NCBI GenBank assembly: GCA_028455995.1
Contig: JABELC010000009.1
Location: 806,001 to 870,000 of the forward strand
Reading direction: 5' to 3'
DNA from: Scleromitrula shiraiana
Lineage: Eukaryota > Ascomycota > Leotiomycetes > Helotiales > Sclerotiniaceae
DNA: 64,000 bases
The notes beneath the pieces were generated by a model. That model saw only the letters and a list, made by a program, of their open reading frames with translations, was not told the DNA's origin and ran no database searches. Both the position numbers and the translations under genes were made by a program. Below, one piece after another: positions 49,045 to 61,800 of the stretch. Numbering within the stretch: the stretch's first letter is position 1; each line of letters starts with the position of its first letter.

Positions 49045-49381
49045 CTTGTGTTCTCATGGTGAGTTGTCTGTGTTGTGTGAGGAAAGGACCACTGAGGCAA
49101 GATTGTGTGGTGACGCACATTCGGAACTTTTGATTTGTCGAGGTCTCGTTTCGTCTGAACTGCAAACACTTCGACAACTCCAATTAGAACTCGACACTTG
49201 CAAAATAAAACCCACTGACAACGTGATAATGTTGTGGATTGCAGTCTTACGATATATCCATCGTATTGTCCTGGATCATTCAATTTTAGGGTTATCTAAA
49301 CATGCTGAGCAAACAATAAAGAGGGGTTACGGCCTCGAGCTTTGACATTTCTTCTGAGAGCCATTATGCCATGAGATTCGA
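49045..49381. other. Upstream region of the hydrolase gene
   Basis: About 340 bp, presumed promoter; nothing specific is seen. Confidence 0.4.
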
Positions 49382-49804
49382 ATGCGGGGAAGAATCACCT
49401 ATAAGTTAACGTCTGATTACAATAAGACAGAAACATTTCCCTCGCCATCTGAGGTTTACCTTAATGATGATTCTTTATGTCCTATCTGGGAAGAAGAAGA
49501 AATGATTAAATGCCCGAGTTTCAACTACGTTAAGCCAGTGAAGATATATCGATATTCCGAGAATTGGTCTAGAGTATTCTTCGAGTGAAAATGCTTTCCA
49601 GATCGGCCATTCCTGGGTTATCGTACGATTTCATATGACTCACTTCCCAATCTTAAAGTTAAGAGAATACAATCATTGCCCTGCAGAATGGTATTTGCTT
49701 GCTCTTATGACCTAGTATCTCTGAACTTGCAAACCCCCAAATCAAAAGCTTCCCTTGTTGCTCACAGACAACAGTCAAACCTTCAAGATTGTGATCATCA
49801 TTGA
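49382..49804 (+). pseudogene. Decayed fragment of unknown gene with internal TGA
   Basis: One frame of 141 codons is open except for a TGA at 49586-49588. Before the stop it reads PSEVYLNDDSLCPIWEEEE and SENWSRVFFE; after it, KCFPDRPFLGYRTISYD and further protein-like sequence to a stop at 49802. The TGA may have been TGG or CGA, consistent with C-to-T or G-to-A decay. The family is not recognised. It precedes two other decayed genes on the same strand. Confidence 0.45.
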
Positions 49805-49816
49805 GCAGTTCTAGTT

Positions 49817-51214
49817 ATGAAAATAATACGTTCATCTTGTGCTCCTGACCAAGGGTTTGCTACGACTGAGACGTCAAATGCTTCAGCAGATACAACCGCA
49901 GCTGAAGGCTTTCAGGAACAGGCCAACAGGAAGGAGGATGACTGTAGCACCGTAAGTGCAATAAATGCACGTTCTAATGCGCACGATACCTACTCTTATT
50001 GAATTTCAGGGTCCAAAGGGTTGCAAGAGTGGAATTTCGACATCTTCTCGCCTACCTACACTCGAACATAATAATGAAGAACGCCTTCCTGATCGTACCA
50101 ATATCTTCAGCCGCAGAAAGGAACTCAAGCATACTTGCACCCTTTACGCCTTTCCTTGGGAGATTAGAAATCAGATCTTTGATCTTTTTCTTTTCGACTA
50201 TTTTAATGAAGACCCCCAGTCTTGAAAAACAATAGCCTTCCAAGACTCTCATGACCCTTTTGCGGATGACGTTATTGGGCCACGGGATCTAGTCAGGCCT
50301 AAGTGCAAGAAGAGCCTCGCTAGGCGCTATCACTCAATTGCAGATGGAATTCGTAAATTACCAGTAGCCCAGATCCCTGCGCTCGAAATTGCTTTGATCC
50401 CAGAAAGTGACCTCTACCGCGAAATCTACAGCATGCGGATCCAAGCTTGCGTCATTGAACTTCGCCCCTGCCTCTCTTTTGACTGGGATTTTGAACTTCC
50501 GAGCATCTCATCTGAGTGGACGCCGCCATTTGAATCTGTGGAATTCGTGGATGTAGATGATTGAATTGATCGCACTGATCCACCAGACCCGACCTGGCAA
50601 GAGAGAAATATTCGTGATGTTGTAGAAACGAACGAGGCAGTATGTATATCGTTAAACCAAGATCTGCAAAACAAGAAAGCCTGGGCTTTTCGATACCCTT
50701 CTTTGGTCTTTTTCTCTCCGTTACTGTTAGCCTCTCTATACGGACCATTGTAATCCGCTTAAAGTAAGCATCGGATTTTTAAGTCGTTCTAGCATACACT
50801 AACTGAATTCTAGTACTGTTTTCTTGATAGACAAAATAGGTAGACTTATAGGTAATCTTGAGGTTCAAACTGATGAGTATGCACAGAGCCCCCATTTTGA
50901 TATCGAAAGTTGTGTACGTATATTTCAAAGGGATATATGCATTTAAGAAAAAGTTAGAAGACCACTGACTTTGGTATAGGAAGTGGATATATAATAAGTC
51001 ATTGAAGGGGGAACTCTTAAACCAAGCATTGCAGATTACTGCCAAAGAAGAAGTTGTCGAGTGGCCTTCGCAGGTCAAGGGTGAAGTTCTTAAGCTCAAC
51101 ATCATTACATGGGATGCTGGGAAGGGAGAGAAACTCAAATGGTACGACCAGAGTCCTAACTACGCTAAATTAATATGGGATAAGGCGGTATCTGTGTACG
51201 GATATTGGTAATTA
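49817..51214 (+). pseudogene. Decayed 2EXR-like paralogue A
   Basis: Exon 49817-49951, intron 49952-50009 (GTAAGT...TTTCAG), then an exon from 50010 that stays in frame to 50753 but contains TGA at 50223-50225 and 50562-50564. It encodes CTLYAFPWEIRNQIFDLFLF (an LPxEIR-type 2EXR-like start), then AFQDSHDPFADD and IQACVIELRP. A further homologous piece at 51002-51214 has ITWDAGKGEKLKW. The same blocks occur in order at 52316-53524, so this is one of two related, inactivated copies. Both internal TGA codons are plausibly CGA to TGA changes, and the first aligns with Arg in copy B. Confidence 0.6.
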
Positions 51215-52079
51215 TGCACTGAGCTTTCTAAAGGAGCACGGATTATATTTTCTTCTACTTTCTTCGAGGTTGAGGTCCGATTCGTATTTAGTCACATATA
51301 AAAGCCCTCACTTACATAGCGAAGCACTTCCACGAAAAGAAAATCCCACGCCAGATAGCCACGGTTGACTCCGGGTTGAGCATATCTACTAATTTAATCT
51401 TACAATGACACATAAATCAAGGCTAATCTTCCTAATTATTGCAACTTTTTCTACTTATGATATTCATTGTATGATCTTATTTAGCAATGTTACAGCGGAT
51501 TATAACTATCTAAATATACTCCCTAGACAGTATAAAATTGACCAAAAAGCAGCACTTGAGATAACATTCATGGTTTAGGATTACCTCGAGCTTTGATACT
51601 TCTTTGGAAGCCCTCAGGAAGCCATGAGAGCTTTGAATGGGTGAAAAGTCATCGTCCTCAAAGTTACTGGTGTTCAAATCGCCATTATAAACACTACCTC
51701 AAAGTTTGGTTTTCATTGTTCCGTAAAACCAATAAATAAGAGCACGAGATTATATGCAGGATGATAATTTAAGGGGTTTACGATAAACTCATAATATGGC
51801 TGGCGGCCAGTGACTTGGGTTTGGTGATATCTGAAAAGATATACTTGCCAATTTCGGAATGAACTTGAAGAGGTTTGGATCTTACCTCTGTTTGGAATTA
51901 AAATCCAGAGAAAAGGTCTCATTCAGTATCTAAACATTTATCGTTTTCTTTCTTTTCACTAGATTATTTGAGATTCACTTTTGAAGTTCCCTGTTCAACG
52001 CCAATTATTTCATTCCCCTCTTTCATCCTCTAACCTTTTTTTCTTCCGCAACCAAGATCCAGATTTTTATGAAGATTAC
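51215..52079. other. Spacer between decayed paralogues
   Basis: About 860 bp without a supportable gene. Confidence 0.4.
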
Positions 52080-53524
52080 TGCTGTTGGGGATTCCTATTG
52101 CCGAACGAACTGTAATCTCTAGTGAGTGTCACAAATCTCTCGATAAACCTTCTGCTATATCTGAGATGTCGAAAACTCCTTCCCCAGTACTACAGCAAGT
52201 CTCGCTGATGACTTTACGGCATGTTACAGCACGAAACAAACTTACCACATGGTAAGTGAAGCCGGAATTCCTATTGAAATTACATTTAAGCTAACGATGT
52301 ACTCACTTTATCAAGTCTCGATATAGAAAGGGCAATCGAACGAAAGAGTCGGCCGTATCTGCACCGCCTGCGTTTCAACGTAGGACTGGAAGACAAAGTC
52401 TAAACAATATTAATGCTATAAATTACGGAGACAACGCTAAACGCATTTGCACTCTCAATATCCTTCCTCCAGAAATTAGACTTGATATATTTGGTTTAGT
52501 TTTGGCGAATTATTTCGAGGAAGATCCCAAGAGACGAACCCTGATCTTTCAAGACTCTCTTGATCCTTTGGCGGATCATATAAACCATGTGATCGTACCC
52601 AACGTCAATCTCTCAACGGCTTTTGATCCCAGAAAGAAAGATATACTGCGAATTCTACAGTTTGCGAATTAAAGCCTGTGTTATTGAACTTTGCCCCAAT
52701 ATCTTTTGGCATTGGAGGTATGGATTTTCTGTCCTTTTATCTGGATTGGAACTGGAACTAGAATCTTTGAACATCTTTCCAATTATGCCTGCTATTACGG
52801 AAAATGACGACTTAAAAGACTGGTGGATTCTATATAGAGATTGGGCCGAGAAAACACATACAGAGTTGGAGCACCATTCGACAGATCATTATCTACGTGG
52901 CTGGATATACCAATATCCTTCTTTATCCCGCATGTCGGCACTGATGCTGGGTTCTATACACACGGCTCAAATACTCATAAGGTTTGCTTCGGTCTTATCA
53001 TCGTTGATATCTCCAATAGTAATGTTGTTTTAGTGAAGAGTTGGTGAGCACGTGGACTTATCATCGCAATCAGCCCGAGTTTGACTTCTCAAGTTGCGTA
53101 AGTGTATTGAGCTTTATATCTTGATAACTCACTAATACATATATAGGAGCTTAAGTATGCTAAACGTCTCTCTAAACTATCGCTCAAACTCAGTAGTAAG
53201 TACTTCTTAGGACGGCAGCTGGCGTGGGTTTGAAAGGCTAAAGCGAGATATCCAAGACCTTGTTTCATCTTCTGATTTGAGAGGATCCTAGAAATAATTA
53301 GTTTATGGGGAAGATGCTTCTCCCACGAAAATGAAACACCTCGAAGGTATGAGAAGTGGCTTAATAAAGCATTTCAATCTTCTGCTAAAACCATCTTGGC
53401 TTTGACGGGAACACGATCTCAACACTTTCACTCAGGCGAAGAAATTGAAGACTTTACTTACCATACCTTGACCTGGGATGCTGGTTATAAAAAAAAACTC
53501 AGATGGCACACAGTCGTAGTATAA
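52080..53524 (+). pseudogene. Decayed 2EXR-like paralogue B
   Basis: A GTAAGT intron (52252-52315, branch GCTAACG) leads into a frame with CTLNILPPEIRLDIFGLVLA and IFQDSLDPLADH, matching copy A. Near 52625 the frame shifts: the DNA around GATCCCAGAAAG aligns with copy A but has an extra base, and the matching IKACVIELCP continues in another frame (52623-53033). The final homologous block TLTWDAGYKKKLRW ends at 53524. It is therefore not translatable as one protein. Copy A retains about 30 residues absent here. The boundary at 52080 is approximate. Confidence 0.6.
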
Positions 53525-54304
53525 TTGCTACCGAGAAGGACAGAATTTCAGTGTTTCGATTGGTGCTCTTTCTACATGCATGGAAATCTTGGAGGTGCCG
53601 AACTCTCCACCCGCTTTGTCCAAATGCAATTCCTCTCAATATTAATGCCTACTGCGATGAGGACGACGATGACCTCGCAAATGATCCCCTGGACAATGGG
53701 AATCAGTCGAGCTGCTATTGCTGGGGGTAACTGTTCCAGCATCTGAATCAACGCGTATCCAGCGAGGACCACATCTTTGTGTTTGCTTGCTTTGAGCTAC
53801 TACATGGAACGAATAGGAGCAATTTGATACATCAGCTACACAATTGTTTTTTATTGTATCCATGTATTCACAATAAAAGTGCCAATTGGTCCGAACCAAG
53901 GCCAATATAATACAACATAATACAGTACAGAACAAATGCAACCTTGCAATGCAATGCAAGTTTGAATAAACTCTTCCCTGTTCTGTACCGTTCTCAACGC
54001 ATACTGATATCACAAACTACTCTTCCCAAGTAGTATAATGTACAAATTTATCACCCCCTCTCGTATGAACATGATAGCAATTACCGATTTTTCAACTGCC
54101 TTATCCCTCTCATCTGATGTTCAGTTCATCTCATCTCATACAAACCGAAACGTGGATGCATGGATGAGATCAGATGAAATGATGTCTGTCATCCGAACTA
54201 GCATTCTAGTTAAACCCCCCAAGTGGGTCACATGCAAAATGCATCAATACCAACCAAACGCCTATACACCCCCAAACACCACCAAAACCCAATACAATTA
54301 ACCT
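53525..54304. other. Intergenic region
   Basis: About 780 bp with no supportable gene; a CAATGCAATGCAA short repeat lies near 53948-53960. Confidence 0.4.
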
Positions 54305-57300
54305 CTAATCCCTCTTCCCCTTCCCCCCATCCCCATTCTCCGTCCCCGACGGCCCCCCACCCAACGTATCCTCACTCCCTCCCACACGAAACGAAAAATC
54401 CGTCTCCCCAACCAACTCTTTAACATGATCCACCAGCCTCGCCAAATCATCCGTAATCAACGAACTCGCCACCTGCATAACCGCATACGCGCTATACCCC
54501 GGTTCCTCAATATGTCTCGAGTCCAGGATTCCCTTATCGAGAGCTTCCAGACGACGGGTTAGGTTATATGGGGGTGGGAGTTGGATGAAGGGGGGGAGGG
54601 CGCTGCCTTGGCGGACGGAGGCGGAGAGGAGGGTGAGAGTGGAGGTTACTTGGTGGGTGGTTGGTTCGACGGTGTCCATTATGGTGGCGAGGTCGCGGAG
54701 CCATTTGCCGCGGGTGTCGGATTGGGTGGTGGGGTTCTTGGACCAGGTTTTTGTGGTGTAGGACATTAGGGTGAGGTAGCTCATGATGCTGTTGAGTGGT
54801 AATGGTTAGGATATGTGAGAGTTGTTAGAGGGCATGGCTGTTACTTACTTTATACATCTTTGGGTGATAGCATCATATGTTTCACGTGGAAACTTTCCTC
54901 CGATTGTAGGTTCCCATTTTTGCCAATCCGCATGTTGTTGTAAGGAAGGCAAGAGCAACAGAAGTTTGCCAAATATCTTATTACGAGCTTTTTCCAATCG
55001 GCGTCCAGGGCTTGTCTTCACTGACATATCGCCTTCTGTGTTTTGAATTCGTGCATGAACAGTGGAATGCACAATCGAGTAATAATTTGCTAGAAGATAG
55101 AGGGTTGAGCCGAGGTCTTTTCGTAGCCATGTACGATCTGTGAGTGGATATGGGAAGAAGGTCCAGATGAATGCGACAAAAGATCCACCCGCAACAGTTG
55201 CCAATCGGTAAGGGGCAAGTTCGTATATACTGTGGCTATATTAGTATATGTCGTTACATTGGGTACGAGATACTCACGGGTAGTAGGGTTGACCAGAAGA
55301 AACTGATAGGGCAATTCCAATCTTCTTCACCTGTAACTCATAGCCAACAATCAAGACTTGAGTGACTATAAACACAAGCCAGGCCGGCAAAAACCGGGGA
55401 AACTTCAAAAATAGGTACATCTCAAGGAATATGAACAACCATAAGAAGACTATAACTCCAGCAATTTCCCCGTTAACGATATACCAAATAATGAATGAGG
55501 TGACCATAGCTAAAGCAGTTCCAGCAATTCGAGCAAAAAATCCAAACATGGATTGGCCAGCAGTCATCGTCATTCCTAGATGTGGATTAGCTATCGCATA
55601 TAAATGAATGGAACGAGAGTATAGAACTTACCTATGGCAATGATAATCAATGCCCAGACTAGTCTTTGCTGCTGGAAGAAAACATGAGTATCCCTAAGGA
55701 ATGCCACGATCCCCAAAGTCATAGTCGCACACCCGACTCTGAAACCAAATGCTGATTCAGGGCTGCCCAAGAATCTTGGAATAGTTCTTAGTCCATTTCC
55801 GAAATGTTGCCAGGCGGTTTTAGCCGGTAGATGTTCCGGATCTAACCTAGGGTTAAATCCCGAGCCCATATAAATGTTGTTGATGCCCCCCTCTTGAGCA
55901 TCCGGGGAACTACTATCGGCAGTGGTATCCTCGCTTGAAATATTAATAATCCACTTCTTCAATCGACGATAACCTGGAGCTATCAATCGATTCTTCTTCA
56001 TAGCTCCATCCTGTAATTTACCATCCGCAAAACGAACTAGTTCAATGACTGCTACACCGGTAGAATAAAGCTATTTCTGATTAGCTTGATCATGGTTTGA
56101 GAAAAGATAAAGACATACAAGGTTCTCCATGAACAGGATAAGATATAACTGTTGTTGATCCCTTCTATGTGCTGCTTCGTCTGCAGTAAAATTCTGTCCA
56201 TCTAGGGGGATTGGCTTTGCGGAATCAAATTGGTCAGCCGAAAGTCCCTTTTCCTGTGCCCACTTCCTCAATGTTCCTCCGCGTCTCTTGTAGAACTCAT
56301 CTAGGCGCTTCTCCATTTGAGAGGCGAATGCAAGATCCCCCGGCCTAGCTCGATCATCTGCGGCTTCTATGTCCCCGTCACTCTTCTTCTTGGGACGAGG
56401 GGCAAGTTCCAAGGTAATTGCTGCGTGTTCTAGACCTTCATCAATAGCTGCCGTAGTAACGGCAAAAGGCTCATGGAGAGTTTTCATAACTTCGTTCCAT
56501 AATTTCCTTTCCTCTATCTTCTTTTCCATTGGTAAATGTTCCCATGCTTCCGAACGATCCCTTGAGCCCGTAACCTTGATCCAGCCCCGCCTTTCACCAA
56601 TTCGTTCAAATATATCAGTAATAGTACTCATCCCTAAAAGTGGGACTAGAACATCCCTAAGCAGACTGAATATTTTGTCGATGTCTTTCGCATCCAATTT
56701 TCCCCAAGCGACTTCTCGTTTGGCAAACGTCATATCTCCGTAAAGTTTTCCATGCAAGCCACGCAAGCCTGCAACTGCACTCTTCAATGCTTTTGCTTCT
56801 GGAGACTGCGATGGCGCTTTCTTCTCACTGTCTTCGGAAGTGGCAGATCTGTCGGTATCGGTGTTATCCGGAGGAGGGCCAGCAAACATGTCACTTTCTT
56901 CAAGACTCTGCAAAAATGCCGTTTGCGCTTTGAGTACTCCCCTCAACATCTTGATGTATCCTGCTTGTTCCCCAAAAACCACCTTGCGACAAGTCACAGG
57001 TATAACGAACAAATTGACTGCCGTGCTCAACGCAAATGCAGTCAAAAACGATATCAGCAATCGCCTTATAATGGATTCGGCTTGTGCCACTGTCGAGAAA
57101 AGTGGTCCAAATGTAAAAGCGATATTCGCGAGGATACTGTACATAATGACAGGTAGGTTCAGAGCAGGACGACTTGCTCGCAGCGTATTCGCAAACCATA
57201 TGTTGGCAAACAACCAAATAGCACAGACCGCAGATTGTGAGGAGTTATATGTTCCTGCCGCCCCAGGTTGTGTTGTATGTTCCCGAGCTTTAATACTGGT

Positions 57301-57862
57301 CCATAGCCCCAACATCGCAATAGCGGATCCAATGCAAATACCAAATAGGTCGAGGATCATCGTCTGAAAGAATTTGGCTCTTGGCATAATCGGTAGGGCA
57401 ATAACACTAATGATGCCAACTAGATATCCTAAAGTTGTATATATATCTGCAACCGAAGTACTCTGGTAGAAAGCTGCGTAGAATTAGTATATATCTGCTT
57501 GTATAAAGTGCAGGGAACAGCACATACCAATACCTATCGTGGGAGCTACAGATCCTCTAAAACATCAATTAGCCATTTCCAAATGCAATTGAAGATAAAG
57601 CATACTTAAACATCATCAGAAGAGTTGGCGCATCAAGTCCAATTTTCCCCCATATCTTCTTCAACTTCGAAGGCTTCTTCTCCTCTTTCTCCTCTCCCTT
57701 CACCCTTTTCTCCCTAGTATCTCCTTTCGAGGCCCCTTCATTAACTAGATTCCCATTGTTTTGAGTTCTATCTAGTCCTGCTTCTTCAGATGCAGCTTTG
57801 TCTTTCCTCTCCACCTGGGAATCCACGTTCATAGCACCCTCATCGGTCGCCATTTTCTCCAT
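54305..57862 (-). CDS. ArAE/BRE4-type multi-pass membrane protein (seven exons)
   Basis: Exons 57606-57862, 57528-57556, 56119-57473, 55632-56070, 55278-55575, 54849-55229 and 54305-54788 encode 1080 residues. The layout is that of fungal aromatic-acid-exporter-like proteins: a charged cytosolic N-terminus, a first bundle of helices (from GSVAPTIGIAFYQ through SIIRRLLISFLTAFALSTAVNL), a large soluble middle region, then a second, FUSC-like helix bundle and a cytosolic tail. Family members include brefeldin-A-sensitivity proteins and putative efflux pumps. The 29-bp second exon and five 48-60 bp introns restore continuous helices. The first in-frame ATG is at 57862 (MEKMATDEG). Substrate and membrane are unknown. 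Confidence 0.82.
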
Positions 57863-58881
57863 AGGGCTGAAGATGGATGATCCTCCACATTGATTCAATA
57901 AGTCGTATTTTTGTAATTATATGTACATTATAAACATAGTGAAAAAGGTATGTTTGATAGAAGAGAATGAATACAACTGAAATATGTTAACCAGAAAAAG
58001 AAAAAGAATACGTAAAGAAAAGTAAATATACTTTGACTTTTTTGTTCAAATTGGTTACTTGGCGATGACGCCAGAACTTTTATTAGATTGGATTCCACAT
58101 CTACAGCCGTATCAATAGATTGGATCAACCCGCAGAATTGTGAAATTATGCATTTATTATGCACTATCACACAGGGAGGGGTAAGAACCAATTACTGATG
58201 CCGGTAAGCAAAGAGCCTTGCATTAAGGCTGAGGAAGTCGCAAAGTATAGATTTTATGCAGATTTATATCAACCTGTGGTATCACGATACGATAACACGG
58301 AAATCTGATGCACCAGTGATATGTACATAGGTATGTACAGGCGGTAAAAGGATATAACTCATCACTTCGGAAGATATCATGGACATAGGAACCATTGATC
58401 AGATATGATTTGTCCGCTGAGTCTATTTCTCTATACATCTCTCCTCCCAACGTTATATCCTGCAGATCTCCTATCATCATTGATGTTCTAGTCGCAGGCT
58501 TCATAGAAAGGAGTTCAACCACCGGCACTTGAAGCTTTAATTTAGAACTATGTATCCTCATGTTATCGTTCTAAGATGCTCCATTCCCTAGGAAACTCTC
58601 GTGGAGGGAGGCTCGCAGTGATTCTGAAATGTAAATTGATTGTCAAATTTGCATATAGGATCTATTGCTCTAGTATTGAAGTTGAAGTCTTATGATTTGA
58701 TATTACAATTTGATATATTAATAACTTAGTAGTTCGATACCAGAACTGCTTACTATTGTAGTAGTAAGTAGATAGAGCTAAACAATTCTTTTATCCGCAA
58801 GTATTCGCGACTCATGAAAACAGAAGAAAGATAGATTAACACAACAATATCGCGAACTTCAAAGAGGAGAATGCCAGGCTC
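57863..58881. other. Intergenic region between two minus-strand genes
   Basis: About 1 kb. A minus frame at 58223-58561 (112 codons, starts MRIHSSKLKLQVPVVELLSM) is weakly coding-like but has no recognisable domain and is not called as a gene. Confidence 0.4.
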
Positions 58882-61800
58882 TTAATCTTCATCTTCATCT
58901 CCATCTCCACTTGTATTTACATCACCCCGGCCTGCATCATTCCTATCATCATCGTTTCCGCCACCATTGTCTTGATCTTCGTCTTGAGTAGGTGTTGAAT
59001 CCTCAACATTGTTCGTTTGGCCTAAATCTCGATCTTGATCTTGTGACGAATCCTCAACATTATTTACTTGGTCTGGCTTTTTCTGCTTTTTCTTGTTCTG
59101 ATCCTCCTGGCTGTTTCCATCGTCGTTTTGTTGGGGGTCTTGATCAACGTTCGCGTTATCGTCATTATCATTTTCTCTTGTTTCGCGATTATTTCCATAT
59201 TTGTCTCTATCATTGTTATTCTCTTCGTCCCCTTCCTTCTGAGACTCTTTGCTATCTTCATCTTCATCTCCTCCCTGGTCGTTTCCACTTTCTTCTTCCC
59301 TTTTGGCAGCTTCCCCTTGATCCTCTTTATCAATACTCTCTTCATCTCCTTCTTGGTCGTCTTCCCTTTCTCCTTTTGTATCTCTTTCTCCCTCGTTCTC
59401 CCCCTCATTTTCTCCTTGATTACCTTCCTCTTCGTCTCCTCGGTTATTATCACTCTCGTTCCTCTCTTGATCATCCTCCTCTGTATCCGCAGTTCCTCCT
59501 TGACCGTCCTCTTGCTCCTGTTGATCAGCAGTCCCTTCATCCTCATTCTCGTTTTCCTCTCGTTCATCTTGGTCGCTTTCTTCTTTGTTTCCATCTGATT
59601 CATTGCGCGCTTGATCGTCCTCATTTTGACCCTCTTGAGCATCTTCTTTTTGGCCTTCATAGTCGCTACCTTTTTGTTTGTCTCCTCCTTGTTCGTTCGC
59701 TGCCCCTCCTTGGTCACTCTCCCCTTCTTGTATTCGATCATCTTCTCTATTTCTATCCGAATCATTTGCATATTGTTTATTTGCATCTTTCTTATCCCCA
59801 TCCTCTTGGCTCTCCTGATCATCTCGGTCGCCTCCATCCTGACCGTCTTCCCCTTGCTCGTTGGCTTCCTCTAGACCTCCATCTTCTTCGTTCCCCTCTC
59901 CTTCAGCTTCTCCCTGAGTATCGCCATCGTCTTTGCTACCCTGCTCATCACTTTTATTTTGTGGGCCATTCTCATCTTCACCCCCCTCTTGGTTATTTTC
60001 ACCATCCGCGCTAGTAGAGTCCCCTCTTTCATTTTCTCGATCAACGTCTCCATCCTCACCTATTTGGTTATCTCCATCGTTAGAGCTTATCTGCTTTTCA
60101 CCCCCCTCTTGATTACTATCTTCACCTGCGCTTTCTTTCTCATCCCCATCTTTTTCATTATCCCCATCATCAAAACCATTTTCTACATCGCCCCCCTCCT
60201 TATCCTCCCCGACAACATCGTTGTTCTCATCTCCCCCTTGATCATTTTTGCTATTCGAATCATCCTCCATTCCTCCAACTTCAGAATCGTTATGAGCTTC
60301 ATCATCCTTACCCACATCTTCCTTACTCCCTTCCCCCTCATTATCATCTTCGCTCTTTTGATCAATCTCCGCCTTATCAGGTTCCGCTCCATCTTCATCC
60401 TGATCATTCTCACTTTTAGGGTCGCCTTGCTCCTCACCTGTATCCTCCCCACCTTTACCTTCATCTTCTGCACCGTCCCCTTTGTCTGAACCAGTCTGAG
60501 CTCCACCCTCTTTTACTCCATCTTCGTCTTTACCCCCCGACTCCTCTTCATCCCCGCTATTTTCATCATTCTCTCCTCCCTGATAATTCTCAGCCTTTGA
60601 ATAACCCTCAACTCCATCTTCAGGAATCTCATCTCCATCACCTACACTTCCCTCTTTTCCATCATTTTCCTTATCTCCTTCTCCCCCTGCTTCCTCTCCA
60701 CCGCCGTTGCTTTTGTCTTCTGGACTTTCCTTTTCATCACTCTGCTTAGGCTCATCATTAAAAATCTCGAAAGTATCCCCGTCAATTAACGTATCCTCGT
60801 TTTGACTCGGACCTGTACCTCCTCTATCATCAGCATCTGGCCCAACCTGAATCGATCGGCCCTGTTTGTCATCGCCCTCCAAAGGTAACAAATGCCGTGT
60901 TCCTCCTGACTTGCTGGTCTTCATTTCGGCAAGGAATCCTTTGGTATTTTGCGAAGTGGCGACCATAGCTGTAGTAATATTGGGGATCTTGGCTACGAGC
61001 CCCTGTGCAGTGGTGAACGATTGCGGATCCAGAATTGCATCAGTGATTAATTGAGACCCCAGAGCAACTAAAGGCCCAATCATCGGAATACAACTTAAAC
61101 CCACAGCCAATATTCCTGCTAGACATTTGGCTATCCAATCAGGATCATATCCATTACCTTTATAAGTGACTCTGGTGCCGAATTGCTTACTCAGAACATG
61201 ATCGTACTGGATGACTCCTGACTCAGTCATCCATCTAGTCGCAGATTGTGCTTTTGCAACGACGCTCTTACTATCGAACAGGACAATGAACTGATAAGGA
61301 TCTTGGAATTCCTCCTTTCGCAATTGAGCCGGGATCGCAAGCATTGCTGCCAAGGACTTGATATCAAATCGAGCAGTCCAATGAGGCTGAAACTTCCATC
61401 CAAATGACTCATCTTCTGGTAACGTCTTACTACCCAATATAAAGTCATCGCCGTAGATTCCTTGTTCCCTCTTCTTTTCGGCTCCAGAAACACCGGGCTC
61501 CTTTGTAATAGGCAGTTTGGTGGTTGGATCTAATAGCTCAAGTTGGGTTTCGTTTTCTTCTCTTTCTGATTTAGGTATGGCTTCCTTCTCAAGCCTGATA
61601 TCCTGACCAACAACCCCTTTGTCAAGGGTATCAATCTGCTTAGCATAGTCCTTCTCGCGGTTGACAAGATTGTATTTCCCTTTCACTAGTTTCGTCTCGT
61701 CAATCTTGATGTATTTGTAGGTCTTTAAGGTCTCGCTTGAAAGACGCATTTCGACCCGAGTGTAAGTACATCTGTTAGGGTACTTTTTGTGCGCTTGTTG

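Noticed and set aside
56369..57367. Plus-strand frames opposite the ArAE-type gene
   Set aside because: Antisense shadows of a well-supported multi-exon gene.
58992..60014. 340-codon plus-strand frame opposite the acidic-tail gene
   Set aside because: It is the antisense of GAN/GGN-rich codons; its Leu/His/Pro-rich product has no domain and the minus frame has the better start and composition.
59068..60489. Other long hydrophobic plus-strand frames in the same tract
   Set aside because: Hydrophobicity is a by-product of reading Glu/Asp codons in antisense.
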